From Streptomyces griseoaurantiacus (GTDB taxonomy: Bacteria; Actinomycetota; Actinomycetes; Streptomycetales; Streptomycetaceae), in NCBI GenBank assembly GCA_014656015.1, contig BNBP01000022.1, positions 30,905-94,904 of the forward strand: DNA of 64,000 bases, in the 5' to 3' direction. Of this stretch, positions 38,186-46,615 are shown piece after piece. Position 1 is the first letter of the stretch. Every line of letters starts with the position of its first letter. The notes under the pieces were generated by a model, which saw only the letters and a list, made by a program, of their open reading frames with translations, ran no database searches and was not told where the DNA came from. The translations under genes and the position numbers were made by a program.

Positions 38186-38228
38186 CGCGGTCCCCCGCGC
38201 CCCGGTGGACGGGGCGCGGGGAACCGCG
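38186..38228. terminator. Strong hairpin terminator
   Basis: Core arms 38193-38203 and 38211-38221 are 11-bp perfect complements around GGTGGAC. Outer arms CGCGGT (38186-38191) and ACCGCG (38223-38228) extend the stem past small bulges. It lies between the stop of the secreted-protein gene (38241) and the start of the zinc-ribbon gene, both on the minus strand, so it ends transcription of the former. Confidence 0.8.
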
Positions 38229-38240
38229 TGCCGGTCCGGG

Positions 38241-38912
38241 TCAGTTGACGTAGACCGTCGGGGAGCCCGGCTGGGAGGTGTCGGTGACCGGGGCGTACGT
38301 CGCCGTGAAGTAGCCGTTGGCGAAGCACAGCGAGGAACCGGACACCTTGGTGAAGTGCTGCTGGCTGAACTTGATGCCGTTCAGGTCCTCGTCCACCGTG
38401 CCGTTCAGGCTCGGCGCCTGGTACACGCAGGTGATGCTGCCCAGCAGGGTGCGCAGCTTCACCGTGGTCTGGATGGTGGACCCGGCCGGCGGGGTCACGG
38501 TCACCGCTCCGTCCGAGGTGACGGTGGTGGCGTAGGGCAGGTGCTCGACGGTGATGCCGGTCACCCCGGTCACCCCGAGGACGTTGCTGGAGCAGCTGCT
38601 CGCGTCGAAGGTCTGCCCGGTCAGCGACTCGGTCGCGGTGCCCGGGGCCGCCGGGTTGTCGGTGACGGTGGCGGTGAAGCCCGAGGAGCCGCAGGAGACC
38701 CCGCTGGTGCCGGTGGCGCTGGAGTACAGCGTGGCCGCGGTGCCGCCGGCGAGCGAGGCGTTGAGCACGTCGCCGACGGCGACGGCGTCGCCGCCCGCGC
38801 CGCCGGTGGTGAGGACGCTGTCGGCGGCGCCGGCCGGCGTGGCACCGGCGAGGGCGAGGGCCGTGGCGGCGCCGGCGAGGGCGAGGAGGGTGCGGGTGCG
38901 GGTGGTTCGCAT
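38241..38912 (-). CDS. Secreted protein of unknown function (signal-peptide domain family)
   Basis: 223 residues from ATG 38912, with AAGAGG 9 nt upstream. The N-terminus (MRTTRTRTLLALAGAATALALAGATPAGAAD) is a signal peptide with AxA cleavage near 30. The mature protein is Thr/Ser/Val/Gly-rich, with paired cysteines (SCGS, SSCSSN, SITCVY, SLCFA) that suggest two disulfides in a beta-sandwich. Streptomyces genomes often annotate such proteins as Tat-signal-sequence domain proteins next to DUF6230 genes. Whether it uses Tat is uncertain, as no RR-x-F/L-L motif is present. Confidence 0.82.
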   Translation of the reverse strand: MRTTRTRTLLALAGAATALALAGATPAGAADSVLTTGGAGGDAVAVGDVLNASLAGGTAATLYSSATGTSGVSCGSSGFTATVTDNPAAPGTATESLTGQTFDASSCSSNVLGVTGVTGITVEHLPYATTVTSDGAVTVTPPAGSTIQTTVKLRTLLGSITCVYQAPSLNGTVDEDLNGIKFSQQHFTKVSGSSLCFANGYFTATYAPVTDTSQPGSPTVYVN

Positions 38913-39543
38913 GGGGATGCCTCTTCTCGAAGGTGGGGAGAGGTGCGAGGTGTGCGCCGCCGGCCCGTGACGCCTTCTCCGTACGTGACGGGGCCGGCGG
39001 CGGCAGGGCGGACCGGACCCGGACCGCGGAGAGGGGAGAGTGCGGGCCGTGCCGGTGCCGTGGGAAGAGCGGATCGTGCGCCGTGAAGGATCCGTGCACC
39101 GCACGGCGCGGACAGAGGTGTCACCGACGCCCCGAGAGGCGGGGCCGGGAGAGTGACATGCGCCGTGCGGACGGATCCGGCGCCACGGATCCGGAGGAAA
39201 ACAGGAGCAGTTGTAAGCCTGACGACTCGTCAACGTCAAGGGTGCGCGCGGCAGTTCGGCCCGCGATTCTCGGGACGCCGGGCGTGCGCGCAGGTCAGGG
39301 GCCCGGCCGGCCGGCGCGTTCCCGACACATGATCACCACAATCAACATCCTTCTGCCACAGCTCTCTTGACCCCTTGGTGTAACCATCGGTAACTTCCTT
39401 GAAGGCTACTGCCGCGTAACGAGCAAGCCCTCGAGCACGCCGGGAGGCGGGAGGAGGCGTGCGCGGCAGGCGCTGTCCGCGCCAGGACAACGCGCCAGTG
39501 ATTCCGGTTCGGTTACCCGCATTGACTGCGCCCAGGAGTAGAC
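38913..39543. other. 631-bp divergent intergenic region
   Basis: No convincing gene. It separates the secreted-protein gene (minus) from the DUF6230 gene (plus). The stretch 39325-39400 is markedly more AT-rich than its surroundings, and it holds the promoter candidate listed separately. Short frames here have no ribosome sites. Confidence 0.6.
39367..39396 (+). promoter_or_regulatory. Candidate housekeeping-type promoter for the DUF6230-DUF6114 pair
   Basis: TTGACC (39367-39372) is followed, 18 nt later, by TAACTT (39391-39396), which fits the Streptomyces TTGAC-n-TAnnnT pattern. It lies about 150 bp ahead of ATG 39544 and would give a long leader. Inference from consensus only. Confidence 0.4.
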
Positions 39544-40212
39544 ATGGCCTCGTCCTCGGACCACACGGCAAGCACGGCCGCCCTGCCCGAGCCCCCGGAC
39601 AACGGGTCCGCCGGGGCCCGTGGACGCGGGCGCGTACGCCTGCGCCGCGCCGCCGTCCTGGCGGTGCCCGCCACCGCGATCGCCGCCGGGCTGATCGTCG
39701 CGACCGCCCAGGGTGCGCTGGGCGTGCAGTTCTTCATCTCCGGCATGCCCTTCACGGTCACCGCGACCGAGCTCGACGGCACCGGATTCGAGCAGTTCGG
39801 TGATCTGGACACCATGACGGAGGACAACCCCAACGCCGGCGACACGGGTGGGCAGGTGCTGGTCATCACCTCCGCGATCAAGAAGGCGACGCTCACCAAG
39901 CTGTGCCAGAGCGTGGACCTCGGCGGCACGAACCTGCTGATCACGGCGGGCGGCGGGGACACCAAGGTGACGGCCCGCGATCTCACCACCGACTCCACCC
40001 AGCTCTCGGGCGACGCGGCGTTCGACAACATCGAGATCGGCAACGACGCGAGCACCATGAACAAGGCCGGAGTACAGGGCAAGAAAGGGGTGTTCGGGCA
40101 GCAGGCCGACACCGTGCACATCAACAACCTGCGGCAGACCAACTACGCCACGACGGCGGGTGTCTTCAAGCTGCCGGGGCTGAGGATGCGCTTCTCCGAC
40201 TCCGGGTGCTGA
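39544..40212 (+). CDS. DUF6230 family protein
   Basis: 222 residues from ATG 39544, with CCAGGAGTAG upstream. A basic N-terminus and one hydrophobic segment (AAVLAVPATAIAAGLIVATAQGAL) form a signal or anchor. The rest (FFISGMPFTVTATELDGTGFEQFG, then LCQSVDLGGTNLLITAGG) matches the actinobacterial DUF6230 family, sometimes labelled cholesterol esterase without evidence. The next gene starts 2 nt after its stop. The protein is probably surface-exposed and coupled to the DUF6114 membrane protein. Confidence 0.85.
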   Translation: MASSSDHTASTAALPEPPDNGSAGARGRGRVRLRRAAVLAVPATAIAAGLIVATAQGALGVQFFISGMPFTVTATELDGTGFEQFGDLDTMTEDNPNAGDTGGQVLVITSAIKKATLTKLCQSVDLGGTNLLITAGGGDTKVTARDLTTDSTQLSGDAAFDNIEIGNDASTMNKAGVQGKKGVFGQQADTVHINNLRQTNYATTAGVFKLPGLRMRFSDSGC

Positions 40213-40213
40213 C

Positions 40214-40720
40214 GTGGGTGCCGGTGGTGACGGCGGGTTCCGCCGGTGGCGTGCGCGACGGCCGTTCTGGGGCGGAGTACTGCTGACCCTGGGGGGCGGG
40301 GAGATCCTGCTCACCGAGAAGGCCTCGCTGAAGGTGGTGCTGCACGTCGGCATGCAGGGCGTGGCGGGATACCTGCTGCCCACGGTGATGCTGCTGTGCG
40401 GCGTGCTGACGCTGCTGAGCCCCGGGCAGCGGTTGTTCTACTCGCTGGTGGGGGCCCTGTCGACGCTGGGCACCTGGCTGACGTCGAACCTGGGCGGGTT
40501 CCTCGTGGGACTGCTGCTGGGGCTGGTCGGCTCCTGCCTGGTCTTCGGGTGGCTGCCGGATCAGGAGCCGCGCGGCAGGCTGTTCCGGCGGGACCGGAGC
40601 GGGGCGGACAGGAGCGGCACTGCGGGCGAGGGAGCCACGGCGCCCGCGACGCCGGCCGGGGCCGTGCGGATCCCCGCACCCCGCGGGGGCCCTACTCCGC
40701 CGCCCCCTCCCGCACCGTGA
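40214..40720 (+). CDS. DUF6114 family membrane protein
   Basis: 168 residues from GTG 40214. Three to four hydrophobic segments (FWGGVLLTLGGGEILL, LHVGMQGVAGYLLPTVMLLCGVLTLL, LFYSLVGALSTLGTWL, LGGFLVGLLLGLVGSCLVFGWL) precede a polar Pro-rich tail. It matches DUF6114, which regularly follows DUF6230. The last 29 nt overlap the convergent VOC gene. Confidence 0.85.
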   Translation: MGAGGDGGFRRWRARRPFWGGVLLTLGGGEILLTEKASLKVVLHVGMQGVAGYLLPTVMLLCGVLTLLSPGQRLFYSLVGALSTLGTWLTSNLGGFLVGLLLGLVGSCLVFGWLPDQEPRGRLFRRDRSGADRSGTAGEGATAPATPAGAVRIPAPRGGPTPPPPPAP

Positions 40721-41525
40721 AGCTCGCGCCGTCGGGGTCCGTCAGGACCGCTTCGCGCGCCCCGTCCTCCCACCGCACGACGGTTCCGCCGTGCGCCCGC
40801 GCCGCCGCCACGCACGCCGGCAGGTCGTCCACGGTGAAGTGGACCTGCCAGTGGGGGCGGATCGTCGGGTCCGGGGCCTGGCCCAGCGCCCCGGAGTGGA
40901 TGCGGGCGACCGTCTCTCCCCCGCTGCGCAGGACGACCTCGGCCCCGTCGTACTGCACTTCGCAGCACCCTTCGCCCCCGCCGGCCCACTGCAGCACCTC
41001 GCCGTAGAAGATCGCCGCGTCGAAGGCGTCCCGCGTGTGCAGGCGGACGGAGACCGGGGCGGCCTTGCGCCACTCCTCCCAGCCGGTGGCGAGCTGCCCC
41101 TCCCAGATGCCGAAGGCGGCTCCGTCGCGGTCGGCGAGGAGGGCGGCGCGGCCCGGCGGGAAGGCCAGCGGGCCGACCGCCGTCGTACCGCCGCGCTCCC
41201 GGCTGCGGGCCACCGTCTCGTCGGCGCTCGGCACCGCGAAGTACGGCGTCCAGGCGACCGCCATCCGGTACACCGAGGCGACGGCGGCCAGGCCGGCGAC
41301 GGGCACGTCGCCGGCGAGCGCCGTGCGGAACCGCTCGCCGAGCCGGCCCGTGCGGAAGGTCCAGCCGAGCACCGCCGTGTAGAACGCCTCGGCGGCCTCC
41401 AGGTCGCGGGTCGTCAGGCTCACCCAGCACGGCGCTCCGAAGACCGAGTCGGTGGAGACGACCGCGTGCGGGAGCGTGCTGTCGCTGTCAGCGCTCGCCG
41501 GATTCATGTGGTTCATGTGGCTCAT
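40692..41525 (-). CDS. VOC (glyoxalase/bleomycin resistance fold) protein
   Basis: 277 residues from ATG 41525; in-frame ATGs a few codons later are alternatives. Two VOC modules: CWVSLTTRDLEAAEAFYTAVLGWTF with its beta-alpha-beta-beta-beta pattern, then VSVRLHTRDAFDAAIFYGEVLQWAG. The second ends HWQVHFTVDDLPACVAAARAHGG. Such two-module proteins bind metals or small ligands, but the reaction is unknown. The gene is convergent with, and overlaps, the DUF6114 gene by 29 nt. Confidence 0.88.
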   Translation of the reverse strand: MSHMNHMNPASADSDSTLPHAVVSTDSVFGAPCWVSLTTRDLEAAEAFYTAVLGWTFRTGRLGERFRTALAGDVPVAGLAAVASVYRMAVAWTPYFAVPSADETVARSRERGGTTAVGPLAFPPGRAALLADRDGAAFGIWEGQLATGWEEWRKAAPVSVRLHTRDAFDAAIFYGEVLQWAGGGEGCCEVQYDGAEVVLRSGGETVARIHSGALGQAPDPTIRPHWQVHFTVDDLPACVAAARAHGGTVVRWEDGAREAVLTDPDGASFTVREGAAE

Positions 41526-41595
41526 GGTCCTACCGTCCTGCCATCCCCTCCGTCAGGGCGCAACCGGAACCTCCGGGTACCCCGTGGCGGGCGGT

Positions 41596-42030
41596 TCAGC
41601 CCACGGCGGCCGGCGACCACTGCGGGGTGATGCCCGCGAGACGGCAGGTGAGGAAGTACAGCGGGATCGGCGGGGTGTAGGGCGAGTCGTGTGCGGGCCG
41701 GTGGATCAGCCGGACCCGCCCGGCCGGGGCGGGGCCGCGCCGCCCGGCGAGTGCCGCACCGGCCGCGTAACGCGTGGAGGAGGGCCAGGCCACCCCGATC
41801 TGCGACCCGGCGGGAACGACCCACCACCACCGGTGCTCGTCGGCGAAGACACAGCCGATGCGGGGCAGGCACTCCATGATCCGTCTGCCGTGCGCGGGCG
41901 TGGTGCCCACCGCGTCGTGCCCGAGTCCGCCGGACAGGCCTTCGGGGATCAGGAGACCGGGGACACCGAGGGGTGCCTCGGGGTGCCGCCCGGACCGGGG
42001 GTACGGGTCAGGGGTGTGCTGAGGGTTCAT
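41596..42030 (-). CDS. Hypothetical protein coupled to the RsbW-like ATPase
   Basis: 144 residues from ATG 42030, starting inside the upstream ATPase gene (23-nt overlap). Sequence features: PRIGCVFADEHRWWWVVPAGSQIGV followed by a Pro/Arg-rich stretch and a C-terminal YTPPIPLYFLTCRLAG. No domain recognised. Its overlap with the ATPase gene suggests joint translation and a role in the same regulatory set. Confidence 0.75.
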   Translation of the reverse strand: MNPQHTPDPYPRSGRHPEAPLGVPGLLIPEGLSGGLGHDAVGTTPAHGRRIMECLPRIGCVFADEHRWWWVVPAGSQIGVAWPSSTRYAAGAALAGRRGPAPAGRVRLIHRPAHDSPYTPPIPLYFLTCRLAGITPQWSPAAVG

Positions 42031-42622
42031 GCGGGTGCGTTCCTTCGGCCAGGTGGGGGACGGGCCGGATGTCGTGCACGGAGGCGGAGGGGGCCGGGGA
42101 GGTGACGGCCGGGGCCAGGGTCGGTACGGGGGTGAAGCCCAGGGCCGGGTCCTGGTCGAGGTCCGGGTCGGGGCCCTCGGGGATCAGCTCCGCCCAGACG
42201 ATGCGGCCGGGCCCGTACGGGCTGTCCCGTACGCCCCAGTCGCTGCTGAGCACCCCGACCAGCATCAGTCCCCGGCCGCCCTGGTCGTCGGGGCGGGAGA
42301 TGCGCTGCTCGGGCAGGGTGGGCCCGCGGCTCTCGTCCTCGACCTCGATGCGGATGCGGTCACCGTCCGTGCGCAGCCGGCACACGATGCGGTCGCTCGC
42401 GGTGTGCATCACCGCGTTGGTGACCAGCTCCGAGGTGACGAGGACGGCGTTGTCGCACGTCTCGGGGTCGAAGTCCCAGTCCTCCAGGAGACCGCGCACG
42501 TGTCCGCGGGCGAGTCCCACGGAGGCGGGGGCGGCCGGGAGCCCGAAGATGCCCGCCCGGGGTGCGGGCCGGCCGGAGCCCGGAGGCCGGCCCAACGGCT
42601 GCGGGGAGGAGGGCGGAGCCAT
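42008..42622 (-). CDS. RsbW/anti-sigma-type ATP-binding protein
   Basis: 204 residues from ATG 42622. The HATPase_c_2 fold is clear: DNAVLVTSELVTNAVMHT (N box), IRIEVEDESRGPTLP (G1-like) and DQGGRGLMLVGVLSSDWGV (G2). A Pro/Asp-rich C-terminal tail of about 60 residues follows. In Streptomyces these proteins sit next to WhiJ-type XRE/DUF5753 regulators. It is divergent from such a gene here, across a 348-bp region containing a palindrome. Confidence 0.9.
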   Translation of the reverse strand: MAPPSSPQPLGRPPGSGRPAPRAGIFGLPAAPASVGLARGHVRGLLEDWDFDPETCDNAVLVTSELVTNAVMHTASDRIVCRLRTDGDRIRIEVEDESRGPTLPEQRISRPDDQGGRGLMLVGVLSSDWGVRDSPYGPGRIVWAELIPEGPDPDLDQDPALGFTPVPTLAPAVTSPAPSASVHDIRPVPHLAEGTHPHEPSAHP

Positions 42623-42970
42623 CGCCGTTCGCCTTTCGTCTGCCGTCGCACCGCGGACGGTGCCGGTGCGCTGCCGCCCGTACGTCGTCGCGGGTCCGAG
42701 GTGGCCCGCCGCGGCGGCGGGGCCCTGTCGGCCCGCGCCGGAACGGGACCGGCAGCAGTCCCGTGTCCCCCCACCGGACTGCGCGTGTCGCCGTTCGCCG
42801 ATGCCTGACGGTACGGACACTGTGGCACCTGCCAACGACGGCCCGCAACCGGCAAGTTGAAAATTGCAATTCGTGTGGCACAAGGCCCCTCGACGGGTGG
42901 ACGATCGTGACAGACTGTGACTCCGCACACCGATGTGCGCCCGAGGTGGATCCCGACGTGAGGGGGTGGC
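42623..42970. other. 348-bp divergent regulatory region
   Basis: No gene seen. The stretch 42852-42890 is unusually AT-rich and contains the palindrome AATTGCAATT (42862-42871), a perfect 10-mer. The XRE regulator starts about 100 bp downstream and the ATPase gene 240 bp the other way. A regulator-binding site controlling one or both genes is a reasonable inference. Confidence 0.55.
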
Positions 42971-43846
42971 GTGACCGCGGAGACCGATTGGGGCGGAGCG
43001 CCGTCCGTGCTGCGCATGATCCTCGGCCGTCAGCTGGAGGAACTGCGCACCCGGGCCGGGATCACCTTCGAGGAGGCCGGCGAGGCGATCGGCGTCAGCC
43101 ACTCGACGATCCGGCGGATGGAGTCCGCGAAGGTGGCCCGGCTGCGGCTGCCGGACGTGGAGAAGCTGCTGCGGACCTACGGCGTCACCGACCAGCAGGA
43201 GATCGACACCTTCCTGAAGTCCGCCCGGGAGGCCAACAAGCACGGCTGGTGGCACACCTACCGGGATGTGCTGCCGGACTGGTTCGCGGCCTATCTGAGC
43301 CTGGAGCAGGCGGCCCTGCAGATCCGCGCCTACGAGCCGCAGATCGTGCCGGGGCTGCTGCAGACGGAGTCCTACGCGCGGGCCCTGCTGAGCGCGGGGA
43401 ACCCGCACGGCTCCGCCGAGGCGACCGAGCGGCGGGTGCAGCTGCGCCTGCGCCGCCAGGAGCTGCTGTCACGGCCGACGCCGCCGCGGGTCTGGGTGGT
43501 GCTGGACGAGACGGTGCTGCGGTGGCCGGTGGGCGGCCCCGAGGTGATGCGCGAGCAGATCGACCACCTCATGGAGGTCAACCGGCTGCCGCAGGTGACC
43601 GTGCAGATCATGCCCTTCGCCAACGGCCCCCACCCGGCGATGCGGACGGGCGCGTTCCACGTGTTCCGGTTCCGGGCGCGGGAGCTGCCGGACATCGTGT
43701 ACCTGAACGGCATGGTGGGCGCGGTCTACCTGGACAAGGGGGAGGACGTGGTGGTGTACCGCGAGGCGCTGGACCGCCTCGGGGCACAGGCTGCGCCGGC
43801 CCGCAGGACGGAGTCGGTGCTCCGCAGCATCCGCAAGGATCTGTGA
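42971..43846 (+). CDS. XRE-family regulator with DUF5753 (WhiJ type)
   Basis: 291 residues from GTG 42971. An N-terminal helix-turn-helix (LRMILGRQLEELRTRAGITFEEAGEAIGVSHSTIRRME) is followed by the DUF5753 sensor-like domain (YLSLEQAALQIRAYEPQIVPGLLQT, VWVVLDETVL, QVTVQIMPFANG). In S. coelicolor such proteins work with a DUF397 protein and an RsbW-like ATPase. The ATPase is here, but no DUF397 gene is seen nearby. Confidence 0.93.
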   Translation: MTAETDWGGAPSVLRMILGRQLEELRTRAGITFEEAGEAIGVSHSTIRRMESAKVARLRLPDVEKLLRTYGVTDQQEIDTFLKSAREANKHGWWHTYRDVLPDWFAAYLSLEQAALQIRAYEPQIVPGLLQTESYARALLSAGNPHGSAEATERRVQLRLRRQELLSRPTPPRVWVVLDETVLRWPVGGPEVMREQIDHLMEVNRLPQVTVQIMPFANGPHPAMRTGAFHVFRFRARELPDIVYLNGMVGAVYLDKGEDVVVYREALDRLGAQAAPARRTESVLRSIRKDL

Positions 43847-43861
43847 ACGGGCCCGGCGCGC

Positions 43862-43890
43862 GGGGCACTTGGGTTTTCCCGGGGCACTTG
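43862..43890 (+). repeat. Direct repeat GGGGCACTTG ahead of the methyltransferase gene
   Basis: GGGGCACTTG at 43862-43871 and 43881-43890, 19 bp apart, between the XRE and DUF574 genes. A two-turn spacing suits two copies of a regulator on the same DNA face. Could reflect a promoter operator or chance. Confidence 0.35.
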
Positions 43891-43960
43891 AGCGTTCCGG
43901 GAAACTCCTGGTCTCCTGTGCACGTTGCCACTGCACCTACGACGTGAGGGGAGGGCCGCG

Positions 43961-44776
43961 TTGCCCGACAACGGATGGCCTGCCGACCGTATCGACACCG
44001 AGAGCGCGCATTCCGCGCGCATCTACGACTACATCCTGGGCGGTAAGGACTACTACCCGGCCGACAGGGAGGCGGGCGACGCGATGGCGCGGGAGTGGCC
44101 CGCGCTCCCGATCCACATGCGCGCCAACCGCGACTGGATGAACCGCGCGGTGCGATGGCTGGCGGAGGAGGCCGGGATCCGGCAGTTCCTCGACATCGGC
44201 ACCGGCATCCCCACCTCCCCCAATCTGCACGAGATCGCCCAGTCGGTGGCGCCCGCCTCCCGGGTCGTCTACGTCGACAACGACCCGATCGTGCTCACCC
44301 TCTCCCAGGGGCTGCTGGCCAGCTCCGAGGAGGGGAAGACGGCGTACGTCGAGGCGGACATGCGGGATCCGGGGAGCATCCTGGACGCGCCGGAGCTGCG
44401 GGAGACTCTCGACCTCTCGCAGCCGGTGGCCCTGACGGTCATCGCGATCGTCCACTTCATGCTGGACGCGGACGACGCGGTGGGGGTCGTGCGGCGGCTG
44501 CTGGAGCCGCTGCCGCCGGGGAGCTACCTCGCGATGACCATCGCCACCGCCGAGTTCGCGCCCGAGGAGGTCGGACGGGTGGCCCGCGAGTACGCGGCGC
44601 GCAACATGCCGATGCGGCTGCGGACGATCGACGAGGCGCACGAGTTCTTCACGGGCCTCGACCTGGTCGAGCCCGGCATCGTCCAGGTCCACAAGTGGCA
44701 CCCGGACGGCACGGGCGAGCAGGGCATCAGGGACGAGGACATCGCGATGTACGGAGCGGTGGCCCGCAAGGGCTGA
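43961..44776 (+). CDS. DUF574 SAM-dependent methyltransferase
   Basis: 271 residues from TTG 43961, preceded by GGGGAGGG; the longer frame from GTG 43925 has no good ribosome site. Family hallmarks: SARIYDYILGGKDYYPADREAGD at the N-terminus, FLDIGTGIPTSPNLHEIA (SAM loop), VVYVDNDPIVLTL and ALTVIAIVHFMLD. Streptomyces carry many such paralogues, often next to XRE/DUF5753 regulators, as here. The methyl acceptor is unknown. Confidence 0.9.
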   Translation: MPDNGWPADRIDTESAHSARIYDYILGGKDYYPADREAGDAMAREWPALPIHMRANRDWMNRAVRWLAEEAGIRQFLDIGTGIPTSPNLHEIAQSVAPASRVVYVDNDPIVLTLSQGLLASSEEGKTAYVEADMRDPGSILDAPELRETLDLSQPVALTVIAIVHFMLDADDAVGVVRRLLEPLPPGSYLAMTIATAEFAPEEVGRVAREYAARNMPMRLRTIDEAHEFFTGLDLVEPGIVQVHKWHPDGTGEQGIRDEDIAMYGAVARKG

Positions 44777-44823
44777 CCACCGGCCCCGGACCGGGGCACC
44801 CCCTGCCGCGGCCGGCGCGGACG

Positions 44824-46599
44824 TCAGAGCCGGGCCAGTCGCGGCAGCAGGTCCGCCGCCGCGGCCACGTCCGCCGTCAGGGGACGGTCCTCGGTACCCC
44901 CCGGCAGCGCGGCGGACGCGAGGGCGAAGGCCGGCAGGTCCGGCGGGGCGGGGCTCAGCCGCAGCGCCCGTACGGCCACGACCAGCTCGCAGGCCAGCAC
45001 CGTGCGGTAGGCCTCCACCGCGCGCAGGGCCTGGCGGGCGGCCTGGGAGGCGAAGCCGGCGGCCTCCTCCAGACCGTGGGAGAGCACGGCGTGGCCCGCC
45101 GAGGCGGGGGCCGCCGAGGCGCGCAGCTCGGCGAGGGCGGAGTGCGCGGTGTACTCCAGGATCATCGTGCCGGAGCTGCCCGCGGGTCCCTCGGCGAGGA
45201 AGGCGGGCAGCCCGGTGAGGTCGGCGCGGCCGAGCGCGGACAGCCGCGCGGCGGAGAGCTGGGCGGTGCCCAGCAGGGCGAGGTCCGCCCCGTCGAGGGC
45301 GAGACCGAGGGGCGCGGCGTAGAAGCCGCCGTGGTGGTAGGCGGTTCCGTCGGGGGCGATGAGCGGGTTCTCGGTGGGGCAGTTGATCTCGGTCTCGACG
45401 ACGTGCCGCAGCCGTTCGGCGGCGTCGAGTGCGGCGCCGTGCACCTGGGGGAAGGCGCGGAAACCGTACGGGTCCTGGATGCGCCGTCCGCCGCCGGGCG
45501 GCGGCCGGTCGGGCAGGGCGAGCAGCCGCCGCACCTCGGCGGCCGCGCGGGCCGGCCCCGGGTAGGGGCGTACCGCGTGCACGGGCGCGGCGTACGCCTC
45601 GGTCGCGCCGGAGACGGCGAGCAGCGAGAGCGCGGCCACGGCGTGCGCGGCCCGCAGCAGCAGCGTGAGGTCGTGGCAGGCGAGCGCGGCCTGGCCGAGG
45701 GCGAGCGCGTTGCTGCTGAGCAGCGCGAGCGCGTCCCCGGGCCGCAGCGCGACGGGCGCGGGCAGGCCCGCCGGGGCGGCGCTCGGCCGAGGGACCCCCG
45801 TGCCGGAGCGCGGGCGGCGCGGGACGGGGATCGGTGAGCCGTCCGTGCAAGGGGCGGCGACGCGGGTGCCGGTGCCGCCGGGGAGGGCGGGGACGTCGGT
45901 GCCGCGCGGGGGGCGAGGGGTTTCCGACGGGAGCCCTGAGGCACCGTGCCTCTCCCGCGGCCGGGGTTCCCCCGCGGCACGGTCCGGCGCCGGACGGCCG
46001 GGCTCGCGTGCGGGTGCGGCCGGGCGCGGGAGGCCCGCCTCCGGCCCGGGCGCCTCCCGCGTCCCGCCCAGCCAGGGCTGTTCGCCCAGCAGAGTGAGGC
46101 CGGTCTGGGCGAGGGCGGTGAGGTCGCCCGTGCCCACGGAGCCGTACTCGGTGAGCGCCGGGTGGACGCCGAGTCGCAGTGCCTCGGCGAGGGCCTCGAC
46201 GAAGTCGGGGTGGATGCCGGAGCCGCCGGCCAGGAGCTGGTTGGTGCGCACGGCGAGCATCGCGCGCGCCTGCCGGGCGGGCAGCACCGCGCCCGCGCCG
46301 CCCGCGTGGCTGCGCAGCAGCCGCAGGCCGTGGCCGGCCAGCTCGTCCTCCTCGACGGCGACCTGCCGGTGCGCGCCGACTCCGGTGCCGCGCCCGTAGA
46401 GCCGGCCGCGCGCGGCCAGCCGCTCGGCCGTCTCCCAGGCGTGCCGGACGCGGGCGAGCGCCTCGCCGGTCACCTCCGGCACGGCATCGTTGTCGGCGAG
46501 CCGCACCACGCCGCCGACGTCCAGTCCGGCCCCGTCCAGAACGACCCGGGCGCCCTCGGTGGAGGGCGCCCGGGTCGGCTCGTCCGCGGTGGTGCTCAC
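44824..46599 (-). CDS. HAL/PAL-family lyase homologue without the MIO triad
   Basis: 591 residues from ATG 46599, 16 nt after the stop of the binding-protein gene, so probably co-transcribed. Family motifs are well kept: LYGRGTGVG (68-75, catalytic Tyr), SHAGGAGAVLPARQARAML, and INCPTENPLI with SGTMILEYTAHSALAEL later. The MIO-forming segment reads GSVGTGDLTALA (153-164), where the family has G-S-V-G-A-S-G-D-L. One residue is missing and no Ala-Ser-Gly remains, so the usual cofactor should not form. A Pro/Arg-rich insert at about 178-281 is unusual. It may eliminate a better leaving group than ammonia (for example trimethylamine), or it may have another role. Confidence 0.82.
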   Translation of the reverse strand: MSTTADEPTRAPSTEGARVVLDGAGLDVGGVVRLADNDAVPEVTGEALARVRHAWETAERLAARGRLYGRGTGVGAHRQVAVEEDELAGHGLRLLRSHAGGAGAVLPARQARAMLAVRTNQLLAGGSGIHPDFVEALAEALRLGVHPALTEYGSVGTGDLTALAQTGLTLLGEQPWLGGTREAPGPEAGLPRPAAPAREPGRPAPDRAAGEPRPRERHGASGLPSETPRPPRGTDVPALPGGTGTRVAAPCTDGSPIPVPRRPRSGTGVPRPSAAPAGLPAPVALRPGDALALLSSNALALGQAALACHDLTLLLRAAHAVAALSLLAVSGATEAYAAPVHAVRPYPGPARAAAEVRRLLALPDRPPPGGGRRIQDPYGFRAFPQVHGAALDAAERLRHVVETEINCPTENPLIAPDGTAYHHGGFYAAPLGLALDGADLALLGTAQLSAARLSALGRADLTGLPAFLAEGPAGSSGTMILEYTAHSALAELRASAAPASAGHAVLSHGLEEAAGFASQAARQALRAVEAYRTVLACELVVAVRALRLSPAPPDLPAFALASAALPGGTEDRPLTADVAAAADLLPRLARL

Positions 46600-46615
46600 G
46601 AGCGGTGGTCCGGCG

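Noticed and set aside
38933..39370. Open frame in the region ahead of DUF6230
   Set aside because: No ribosome site, biased low-complexity translation and overlap with the AT-richer promoter area.
44783..44797. Short GC hairpin after the methyltransferase gene
   Set aside because: Stem of 6-7 bp with a 1-3 nt loop, within ordinary expectation for this base composition.
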